The notes beneath the pieces were generated by a model, which ran no database searches, was not told the origin of the DNA, and was given only the letters and a program-made list of their open reading frames with translations. The position numbers and the translations under genes are program-made. Positions 1-6,683 of a stretch of DNA of 52,594 nucleotides are shown one piece after another. Source of the DNA: Lachnospiraceae bacterium (GTDB lineage Bacteria > Bacillota > Clostridia > Lachnospirales > Lachnospiraceae). The stretch's first letter is position 1; each line of letters opens with the position of its first letter. Location of the stretch: NCBI GenBank assembly GCA_022510705.1, contig JAFLSX010000010.1, positions 1 through 52,594 of the forward strand, read 5' to 3'.

Positions 1-318
<318 letters not shown>

Positions 319-324
319 ATTCAG

Positions 325-353
325 ATTATAACATAAGAAAAACCCCTGTGCAA
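325..353 (-). promoter_or_regulatory. Probable sigma-A promoter of rpsB, overlapping the operon terminator
   Basis: On the minus strand a TATAAT -10 box (325-330) lies 17 bases from TTGCAC (348-353). The -35 half is weak, matching only TTG of TTGACA, and it sits in the loop and arm of the terminator hairpin at 339-361. The predicted start is near 318. Confidence 0.5.
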
Positions 354-361
354 GGGGTTTT
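339..361 (-). terminator. Terminator of the fla/che operon
   Basis: A nine-base-pair perfect stem (339-347 with 353-361, core AAAACCCC/GGGGTTTT) with a five-base loop is followed on the minus strand by TTTTT-type sequence. It lies 20 bases after the last gene of the operon. The T-rich flank on the other side would also let it work on the plus strand. Confidence 0.85.
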
Positions 362-381
362 CTAAACATTTTCCCAGAAAA

Positions 382-1086
382 TCAGTTACCTTTACTGGTA
401 ATGATGCGGGCAATTTCCTCTTCAGTTGCGCCTACGGGAATCTCATGATTACCCGTTTTAAGGCGTTTGTCATAGCCATTTTCACAGAGATACTTGTCGT
501 ATGCCGATGCAGATTCCACCAATCCCGCTTCCTCCAGCATCTTACTCACCGCTACCGAACTCTGTCCGGAACGAATGGTGATGGTTACATACTCTCCTGC
601 GGGGACTTCCTGTTCACTGTCCGGTGAAGGAGATGGCTCGGGCGTATTCTCTTCAGGAGATACCGACGGGCTTACAGATTCTGCCGGAGTATTCACCGGA
701 GACGACTCGGGTATGTTCTCTTCAGAAGATGGCGACGGACTCACCGTCACTTCGGGCACACTCTCTTCAGGAGACGGTGACGGACTTTCCGATACCGCGG
801 GAGTATTCACCGGAGACGGTGAAGGTGTACTCTCTTCAGGAGACGCTGACGGAGTCACCTCGCTCGCAGGGGTATTATCGGGAGCCTGTGAAGGAGTCGG
901 ATTGCCCTGTGATTCACCTGATGCCATTGCGGACAATGTCGTACTTTCTACCATTCCCAATTCTCTGGCTCTGGCCTTTATTTCTTCATCCGTCATCTGC
1001 CTTCTGCGACTGGATGCAATTCCCATGATCACTGCGGTTACCAGAATACCGATTCCCAGTCCTCGCAGATAAATTTTAAGTTTCAC
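382..1086 (-). CDS. Membrane-anchored protein with an MltG-type LysM-like domain but no catalytic domain
   Basis: This is the last gene of the fla/che operon, 234 residues, started by GTG with an AAGGAG site upstream. Residues about 4-22 form one membrane segment. Residues about 55-160 are a Pro/Ser/Glu-rich, repetitive, presumably extracytoplasmic stalk. Residues about 165-234 (VTITIRSGQSSVAVSKMLEE, then LKTGNHEIP) resemble the small LysM-like domain at the N-terminus of endolytic murein transglycosylase MltG/YceG. The YceG catalytic domain is absent, so enzyme activity is not expected. A wall-binding role linked to the flagellum is possible but is inference. The gene follows the SwrB-like gene by six bases. 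Confidence 0.75.
   Translation of the reverse strand: MKLKIYLRGLGIGILVTAVIMGIASSRRRQMTDEEIKARARELGMVESTTLSAMASGESQGNPTPSQAPDNTPASEVTPSASPEESTPSPSPVNTPAVSESPSPSPEESVPEVTVSPSPSSEENIPESSPVNTPAESVSPSVSPEENTPEPSPSPDSEQEVPAGEYVTITIRSGQSSVAVSKMLEEAGLVESASAYDKYLCENGYDKRLKTGNHEIPVGATEEEIARIITSKGN
615..880 (-). repeat. Degenerate Pro/Ser/Glu-coding repeats
   Basis: Imperfect repeats built on TCTTCAGGAGA and ACCGGAGA words (plus strand) encode about four rounds of SPSPEE...P and SPVNTPA units in the stalk of the MltG-like protein. They keep the reading frame, so length changes would alter only the stalk. Confidence 0.7.
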
Positions 1087-1092
1087 GAAACA

Positions 1093-1938
1093 TCATACTC
1101 CTTCAAACAAATCAATTACCAGCTTAACTTCTCCGACCCCCAGCCCCAGTTGTTTTGCAATGGCAATATTGGATTTCCCTTCATTATGCAGCTGCAGGAT
1201 CTTGTCATTATTATTATTGGCATTACCGCCTTTACCATCCTCTTTGGTAAAGCTGATATCTAAATCCGGTGTCATGCTGCGGATGACCTTTCTAGAAGCC
1301 TCTTTCTCGGAAACCTTTGTCGGTGAAAGGGTCTGGAACCCATTTGGTGCCTCCGGTGACGGCAGGGCTATGACCTCCGCTTCCGGTACTTCCTTTTTGC
1401 GCTTCCTTCCTGTTTTGCTTCCTTTGTCCTCTTCGGAAACAAAATCGGGCAAAACATCGGGAGCTGCTTTTGCCAAAGAAGCAGCTTCTGCAGAAGAAAC
1501 CGCCTCTGCCGCTGCAGCTTCCACTTCTTTTGCTGTCTGCGCCGCTTCTTTAACGGTCTTTTCTACCTCAGTGATCGCATTCTTTAAATTTTCATGCTTA
1601 TCATTTAACATATCATAGAGAAACATAACTTCTTTATGATTCTTATTGATATCCTCCAACACCGTATCTGAATATTCGTTGACCGCCATGATTTTTTCAT
1701 TGGATACTCTCTCTAAAGAGCGTTCGGTCTTTTCCACCACATAGGTCACCGTCTCGTCCACAATATCCTCAATCTGGCTCTTTACACCGTCCATTTCTTT
1801 GGCTACTGCGTTCTTTACCTCATCCTCCACCATTTCCCTGGTTTCCTGATTTGCCTCTGCAGTACCTGCCGGCAGTAAAAAACTCAAGATAAAAATGACT
1901 GCCCCAATTATCAAAAGAACTATTTCCAATGCACCCAT
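1093..1938 (-). CDS. SwrB-like membrane protein with coiled coil and C-terminal helix-turn-helix-like motif
   Basis: A 281-residue protein. Residues about 3-24 are a single membrane segment. Residues about 30-150 are a highly charged helical region likely to form a coiled coil. A low-complexity linker follows, and the C-terminal 35 residues (ILQLHNEGKSNIAIAKQLGL, then GVGEVKLVIDL) look like a small helix-turn-helix of the kind found in SwrB/DUF6115 proteins. In B. subtilis swrB lies between sigD and rpsB and activates flagellar basal-body maturation and export. The same position and architecture here support a counterpart, although this protein is longer. Direct DNA binding is not assumed, because the motif is on a membrane-tethered protein. 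Confidence 0.6.
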   Translation of the reverse strand: MGALEIVLLIIGAVIFILSFLLPAGTAEANQETREMVEDEVKNAVAKEMDGVKSQIEDIVDETVTYVVEKTERSLERVSNEKIMAVNEYSDTVLEDINKNHKEVMFLYDMLNDKHENLKNAITEVEKTVKEAAQTAKEVEAAAAEAVSSAEAASLAKAAPDVLPDFVSEEDKGSKTGRKRKKEVPEAEVIALPSPEAPNGFQTLSPTKVSEKEASRKVIRSMTPDLDISFTKEDGKGGNANNNNDKILQLHNEGKSNIAIAKQLGLGVGEVKLVIDLFEGV

Positions 1939-1952
1939 TTATAACAATCTCC

Positions 1953-2264
1953 TCAGATTTTAATGTCAAAACCGCCCCGGCCTTTCACCACTACCTTGCC
2001 ATCCGATTCTTTCTCTCTTTTACGCTTCCTGCCCCCGTCTCCTTCATAACTGCCGCTGCCTTTTTCCCTGGCATCGAACTTCTTCTGCTGCCACTGCGTA
2101 TCGTCAGTTTGATTTACCTGTTTCGTCTTCTGCGTATCCTCTTTTTGCTTATCCTGTACCAAAACGCTCTGCTGGGCAATATTTTTATTGTCCTCGTTCT
2201 GTTTGATCATAGTATAATCTTGAGATCTGGCTACAGTTCCCATCTCGATCGGTCCCATTGCCAT
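1953..2264 (-). CDS. Small hydrophilic protein of unknown function in the flagellar operon
   Basis: A 103-residue, strongly charged protein rich in Gln, Lys and Asp, with no membrane segment or signal peptide. Its C-terminal third is very basic (GRKRKREKESDGK), followed by a glycine-rich end. It starts at ATG seven bases after AAGGAG and lies between fapA and the SwrB-like gene, so it is translated with the operon. I do not recognise a family. Low complexity suggests a disordered protein, perhaps a partner of a larger flagellar component. Confidence 0.7.
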   Translation of the reverse strand: MAMGPIEMGTVARSQDYTMIKQNEDNKNIAQQSVLVQDKQKEDTQKTKQVNQTDDTQWQQKKFDAREKGSGSYEGDGGRKRKREKESDGKVVVKGRGGFDIKI

Positions 2265-2289
2265 ATGGATGCTCCTTTCCCCTTACGGT

Positions 2290-3876
2290 TTAAATTCCCA
2301 CCATTTTCACATCACCGCGCTGCTTTACAAATTTGCAGTACGTCATGCTGCTCTGTACCACCATAGACACATCCCCGATGACGATTTTCGTACCGGGGAA
2401 CACCTCGCCTGTTACTACGACCTGGGCCTGATGCTGCTCTTCCAGGATTTCCTGAAGCGGCTCTAAACGTGCATTTAGCTCCGCCAGCTCCTGCTGCTTC
2501 TTTTCCCTGGCCTTTATCAGAGTGGCAAGATACTGTAACTGTTCCTGACCAAACTGCACTCCCTGTTTACGCTTCAGCGCATAGGATGCAACAATCGGCT
2601 CAATGCTCTTAATCTGCTTGGCAACCTCGGCTATATCCTTCTGCAGCTGGACAAGTTCCTGCTTTATGCCAGGGTCAGCTCCTACCTCCACCACAGTAGA
2701 TGCTCCCATGGAAGAGCCCAAAGTCTTGACCTTTATCTGCTTGGCAGCAACCACATGTCCTCCCGTGATAAAGCCTCTTCTGCCGCCTACCGTAATTTCA
2801 TGACCGGCTGAAACATGGCTGTGCAAAATGGACTCCGTCGTAATATAGCCGTCCGCGGCGGCTTTGGCATTTTCAAAGAATTTGGCTACAATATTGCCCC
2901 CCGCCTTTAACTCTCCTTTGGACATTCCAGCCATTCCTTTGGCAATGATAATGTCACCGCCGGCCTCTAAATAAGCGCCTTCTACCAGTCCGTTTACCAC
3001 GATATTACCCTGTGCCTTAACCGAGAAATTGGACTGTATGTTACCGTGCACCTCAACGCTGCCCTCATACTCTATATTGCCGGTTGAATTGTCCACATTC
3101 TCAACAGCCAGCACATCCGAAACAAAAACCTGTCCTTCTACCAGTGATACATGCCCGTTCACTTTGGAAGTAAGCACCAGTCTATCTTCGGAAATATCAA
3201 TATTTTTTCCAAATTTGAAGTTTATATTTTTTACTTCTCTGGGCTTTATCCGGGTTCCCAATACGGTCATACCATCCTCACCTGGAACAGCCGGCGTCAG
3301 TTTAGCCAATACATCTCCGACCTGGCAGTGATTAATGGTATTTAAATTGAAAAAGTCCACACTGCCATCTTCTTTCATGGTAGGTCTGGCTTTTGGATCC
3401 GTATTAAAAAAATATTCTATACAAGCGTCCTTACCCTGCTCTGGCGCTTTTCCCTCCGCAATGACAATATCCGTACAATATTCCTCTTTCTCAAAGGCTT
3501 CCCTGATGCGTTCCTCCTGTACCCCAAAACGAATCTGTCTAAAGGTAAGGTCATGGAGGAACTCCTCTGCAGCCATCTTCTTTCCGGTAGATGAGGCCGC
3601 AAAAAATCTGGCTGTCACCGACATATTGTCGTCCGCCATGTATAGATTATAACGCATATTTTCTGCAGGACAGGCACCGGATTCCAAATGCAGTACCGTA
3701 TCTTTTTCCTCTGCAATTGCATTCTTTAATGAAGAAAGGTCACAGAGAACATTACATAGTGTAAGGTAATCCGTGACTTCCTTTATTCTTACGCATTCTC
3801 CACCGTCCGAGGGAGCTTTTATCTCCAATCCAAACCCGGCCGCATCCGTTACCAGTCTAAAATAACCGTTTTTCAT
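2290..3876 (-). CDS. fapA: FapA (DUF342) family protein
   Basis: A 528-residue protein. The middle (about residues 130-390) is rich in repeated GNI, AGG and VEG turns, typical of the FapA/DUF342 beta-helix (for example EYEGSVEVHGNIQSNFSVKA). A helical, probably coiled-coil, segment follows at about 395-470, and the end is a short beta domain. FapA proteins are large cytoplasmic polymer-binding-like proteins found in flagellar and polar-development contexts; their exact role is not settled. Its place directly after sigD ties it to the flagellar regulon. Two small overlapping inverted repeats precede its ribosome binding site. Confidence 0.85.
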   Translation of the reverse strand: MKNGYFRLVTDAAGFGLEIKAPSDGGECVRIKEVTDYLTLCNVLCDLSSLKNAIAEEKDTVLHLESGACPAENMRYNLYMADDNMSVTARFFAASSTGKKMAAEEFLHDLTFRQIRFGVQEERIREAFEKEEYCTDIVIAEGKAPEQGKDACIEYFFNTDPKARPTMKEDGSVDFFNLNTINHCQVGDVLAKLTPAVPGEDGMTVLGTRIKPREVKNINFKFGKNIDISEDRLVLTSKVNGHVSLVEGQVFVSDVLAVENVDNSTGNIEYEGSVEVHGNIQSNFSVKAQGNIVVNGLVEGAYLEAGGDIIIAKGMAGMSKGELKAGGNIVAKFFENAKAAADGYITTESILHSHVSAGHEITVGGRRGFITGGHVVAAKQIKVKTLGSSMGASTVVEVGADPGIKQELVQLQKDIAEVAKQIKSIEPIVASYALKRKQGVQFGQEQLQYLATLIKAREKKQQELAELNARLEPLQEILEEQHQAQVVVTGEVFPGTKIVIGDVSMVVQSSMTYCKFVKQRGDVKMVGI

Positions 3877-3886
3877 ATTTAATCCT

Positions 3887-3911
3887 CCTGTGTGTCACAG
3901 GATATATCCTG
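3887..3911 (-). promoter_or_regulatory. Two overlapping, mutually exclusive inverted repeats before fapA
   Basis: CAGGATATATCCTG (3898-3911) is a perfect palindrome. CCTGTG (3887-3892) and CACAGG (3896-3901) form a second one that shares four bases with the first. In the mRNA the second hairpin would bury part of the AGGAGG ribosome binding site of fapA, while the first would free it. A translational switch is inference. Confidence 0.35.
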
Positions 3912-3944
3912 CAATACCGCGCTAATGAGTTGTTTATGCTGATT

Positions 3945-4718
3945 CTATCTGTCCGTAAGAAGCCCCATATAATTACCCATTTTGTCCTTCATCTTTTCTA
4001 ACGCTCTGGTATGCAACTGCGAAATTCTGGATTCGGAAACCTCCAGTACATTACTGATTTCCTTCAAGGTCAGATCTTCATAATAATATAACAGTATAAC
4101 CTTGCGCTCTTTTTCCGTCAGCTTCTGTAAGGTCTGCTCCAGTACCTGCTTTAATTCCGCCTTTTCAATATTCTCCTCCGGACTTTCAAACCGGGCAGTA
4201 GAATAGCGGTTCATGTCCGCAGGGACCTCGCTTCCCTGTTCCATATATTCGTTTAGGGACACTACATTGGTAATCTTCATCTGGGACTGCCACTCCAAAT
4301 ATTCGTCTTCCGAAATCCCCAGACCTTTGGCAATTTCTTCATCCGTAGCACCCCGTCCCATGGTCAGTTCTACTTCTTTAATAACAGCTTCTATCTTTTT
4401 CTGTTTCTGTCTGATGGTTCTGGGAATCCAGTCCATCTTTCGAATCTGGTCTAAAATAGCACCTCTGATGCGCAGACTGGCATAGGTTTCAAACTTGACT
4501 TCCTTCATAGAGTCAAATTTGTCTATAGCATCAATCAATCCGAAGACCCCATAACTGACCAGATCCTCATATTCTACATTATATCCCAGATACATACTGA
4601 GTCTGCCGGCTACCAGCTTTACAAGAGGAGCATATTCCAATATGATTTTTTCTCTGATTTCCGGGGTCTTATTTTGGGCATATTCGTCCCAAAGCCCCTT
4701 TCTGCCTGCTTCATCCAT
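3945..4718 (-). CDS. sigD: Flagellar RNA polymerase sigma factor (sigma-D/FliA/WhiG type)
   Basis: A 257-residue sigma-28 family factor that directs late flagellar and chemotaxis transcription. Region 2 is visible at about residues 20-95 (EYEDLVSYGVFGLIDAIDKF, then FETYASLRIRGAILDQIRK), region 3 at about 100-160, and region 4 at about 200-250 (LTEKERKVILLYYYEDLTLK, then SESRISQLHTRALEKM). Length and domain set are normal. It is gene 36 of about 40 in the operon, more than 30 kb from the flgB promoter. In B. subtilis the same late position makes SigD levels sensitive to how far transcription reaches. Confidence 0.95.
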   Translation of the reverse strand: MDEAGRKGLWDEYAQNKTPEIREKIILEYAPLVKLVAGRLSMYLGYNVEYEDLVSYGVFGLIDAIDKFDSMKEVKFETYASLRIRGAILDQIRKMDWIPRTIRQKQKKIEAVIKEVELTMGRGATDEEIAKGLGISEDEYLEWQSQMKITNVVSLNEYMEQGSEVPADMNRYSTARFESPEENIEKAELKQVLEQTLQKLTEKERKVILLYYYEDLTLKEISNVLEVSESRISQLHTRALEKMKDKMGNYMGLLTDR

Positions 4719-4737
4719 GGTAACCTCCTAAGCAGTC

Positions 4738-5022
4738 CTACTCTTCCTGCGTATCCTCCGATTCAGAGGCCTCCTCTGTATCATCCGCGGCCTCCACTTC
4801 CTTCTCTATGACTTCTCCCTCATCTAAAGCAGCTTTTTCATTCTGCTTTTCAAAGGTATCCAATAACCATACAAATATACTTCCCAATACATAAAAAACC
4901 AGTAAAACCGCTAACAGAGCACTTAGTCTTTGAATCATAGCATACTGCTTAACATAAGTAATGATAGCGGTTATGGCACCGGCCAGCAACATCAATATCA
5001 GCGGCAAGTATTTTCTTTTCAT
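4738..5022 (-). CDS. Small two-span membrane protein between cheD and sigD
   Basis: A 94-residue protein with two hydrophobic segments (about residues 6-24 and 32-55), followed by a very acidic cytoplasmic-type tail (EEASESEDTQEE at the end). I chose the internal ATG at 5022 because AAAGGG stands five bases upstream; an upstream GTG at 5046 would add eight residues. The family is unknown to me. Its place between chemotaxis and sigD genes suggests a motility-related role, perhaps in export or stator environment, but nothing in the sequence shows this. Confidence 0.65.
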   Translation of the reverse strand: MKRKYLPLILMLLAGAITAIITYVKQYAMIQRLSALLAVLLVFYVLGSIFVWLLDTFEKQNEKAALDEGEVIEKEVEAADDTEEASESEDTQEE

Positions 5023-5049
5023 ATTAACCCTTTCATGCACGCACACCCG

Positions 5050-5538
5050 CTATATAACTTTTTCCGGTTTTCCCACGGCTTTAATGACAAAGTCTCCCGT
5101 TTCCGGATAAAAAACAACAGTACGCCCGTAACTATCACCGACATCCTCGGCCAGTATGGGGATTCCAAGCTCCTTCAGCTTCTGCTTGGAAGCCTCCACA
5201 TTTCTGTCTCCTACCCGAGCCAAGTCGCTTTTGTTCTGAAAAGCAAACATCATGGCTCCACCGGCCAATTTTGCCGTCATACGGCTCTTCTTGGCTCCTT
5301 GGGCTTCCATCAACCTTACCAGTTCAACGATACCGGTATCCGCAAACTTCGCTATATTACCTTCACTTCCGCGGATACTCTTACTGTCCGGCAGCATAAT
5401 ATGTGCCAGTCCTCCAATTTTTGTCATCGGATCCCTGATCGCGATTCCTACACAGGACCCCAACCCCAGAGTTGTGACCCCATTAGGACTTATACAGACT
5501 TTTAAGTCCGCCATTCCCACTTTTATTATCTCACTCAT
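5050..5538 (-). CDS. cheD: Chemoreceptor glutamine deamidase CheD
   Basis: A 162-residue CheD that deamidates glutamines on chemoreceptors and binds CheC. The catalytic Cys29 (GLGSCVGIAIRD) and His46 (GGLAHIMLPDS) are present in the usual motif. I use ATG at 5538 because GAGGT lies upstream at good spacing; a TTG one codon earlier is less likely. The adjacent cheC gene supports a CheC-CheD pair controlled by phospho-CheY as in B. subtilis. Confidence 0.95.
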   Translation of the reverse strand: MSEIIKVGMADLKVCISPNGVTTLGLGSCVGIAIRDPMTKIGGLAHIMLPDSKSIRGSEGNIAKFADTGIVELVRLMEAQGAKKSRMTAKLAGGAMMFAFQNKSDLARVGDRNVEASKQKLKELGIPILAEDVGDSYGRTVVFYPETGDFVIKAVGKPEKVI

Positions 5539-5564
5539 CAAGCTACCTCGGTTCTTATCTCCAG

Positions 5565-6182
5565 CTACATTACTCCGATTGATGCAAGTATCTTGCCATA
5601 GGACTCCAGATCCGGTACAAGAATAAAATAACCGTCTATTTCAATATCATCGGAAAATCTGGACTGAATTAAAAGAATCTGATCTGCGATTGCTCCAAAT
5701 TCGATAGCGGGTACACTCAAAATAGCACCTGCCATATCCAATGCCAGCGACGGAGGTGACGGATAAATCTTTAAATTAGTCAACATGGATAAGGAATTTA
5801 AGTAAGCGCCGGTAATGATATTGCTTACTTCCCGCATAGCAGACAGCTCCATCTCATTAAACTCCGGTCCCTCACTGGCCATACCCATCATAAGCTTATT
5901 TACCAGATGCTTTGCGCTATCATGCTTTACTAAAAACATGATACTTCCGGTAATATCACCCTCGATGGCCAGATAAACACCTATCATTAACTGCTCTTCT
6001 CCGCCCATTATGGCCCCCACATCTTTAAACTCCATAAGCTGGACCTGGGGGACCTGCATATCCACTTTACACTGCAGCATCTGGGACAGAGCAGTCATCG
6101 CATTTCCTGCACCGATATTACCGATTTCTTTAAGCACGTCATAATAGTTTTGTGTCACGTTCGTTAAACTAATATCAGACAA
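5565..6182 (-). CDS. cheC: CheY-P phosphatase CheC
   Basis: A 205-residue CheC with both phosphatase active-site helices: Glu19/Asn22 in LKEIGNIGAGNAMTAL and Glu118/Asn121 in MREVSNIITGAYLNSL. It dephosphorylates CheY-P and forms a complex with CheD, linking CheY-P to receptor modification. Family length is about 205-210, so it is complete. It lies between cheW and cheD as in B. subtilis. Confidence 0.95.
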   Translation of the reverse strand: MSDISLTNVTQNYYDVLKEIGNIGAGNAMTALSQMLQCKVDMQVPQVQLMEFKDVGAIMGGEEQLMIGVYLAIEGDITGSIMFLVKHDSAKHLVNKLMMGMASEGPEFNEMELSAMREVSNIITGAYLNSLSMLTNLKIYPSPPSLALDMAGAILSVPAIEFGAIADQILLIQSRFSDDIEIDGYFILVPDLESYGKILASIGVM

Positions 6183-6209
6183 TTTTCTTACTCCTCAATA
6201 AACAGTCAA

Positions 6210-6665
6210 TTATTTTTCATGTACCACAGCATTTAGATCCAATAAAGAGATCAGACCGCCTTCACACTTACCTACACCCATAACAAAATTGTTCTTATCC
6301 TCTTTATCATAGGCCATTTTCTCAATCTGGGTAGCTACATCCAGCGTCACTACTTCTTTCACTTCATCCACGATCATACCAATGGTTCCGTATTGCTCCA
6401 GTTTCACAATGATAATACGGGTTGCCTTGGTTTCCTCGTCAGGATCCAGCCCCATTTTCAGACACATACTCATAATGGGAATGACCTCACCGCGCAGATT
6501 GATAACCCCTTTTAAGTAAGGCGCCAACTTGGGCACTCTGGTAATATGCTGCATTCTTACAATATTATCAATATATTGAATATCAATACCAAATTGCTCC
6601 TGTCCGAGCCGGATTACTATATATTGGGTCGTGATGCCTTCACTCATAACCTTTAACTCTTCCAT
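6210..6665 (-). CDS. cheW: Chemotaxis coupling protein CheW
   Basis: A 151-residue single CheW domain that couples chemoreceptors to CheA. Recognisable features are the N-terminal IVIRLGQEQFGIDIQYIDNI strand set and the NLRGEVIPIM motif. It sits 18 bases after cheA, and no additional coupling domain (CheV) is present in the window. Confidence 0.95.
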   Translation of the reverse strand: MEELKVMSEGITTQYIVIRLGQEQFGIDIQYIDNIVRMQHITRVPKLAPYLKGVINLRGEVIPIMSMCLKMGLDPDEETKATRIIIVKLEQYGTIGMIVDEVKEVVTLDVATQIEKMAYDKEDKNNFVMGVGKCEGGLISLLDLNAVVHEK

Positions 6666-6683
6666 CTCGTTATCCCTCCTTCA

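Noticed and set aside
494-1072. Long plus-strand open frame opposite the MltG-like gene
   Set aside because: It is a shadow of the repetitive Pro/Ser/Glu coding sequence on the other strand.
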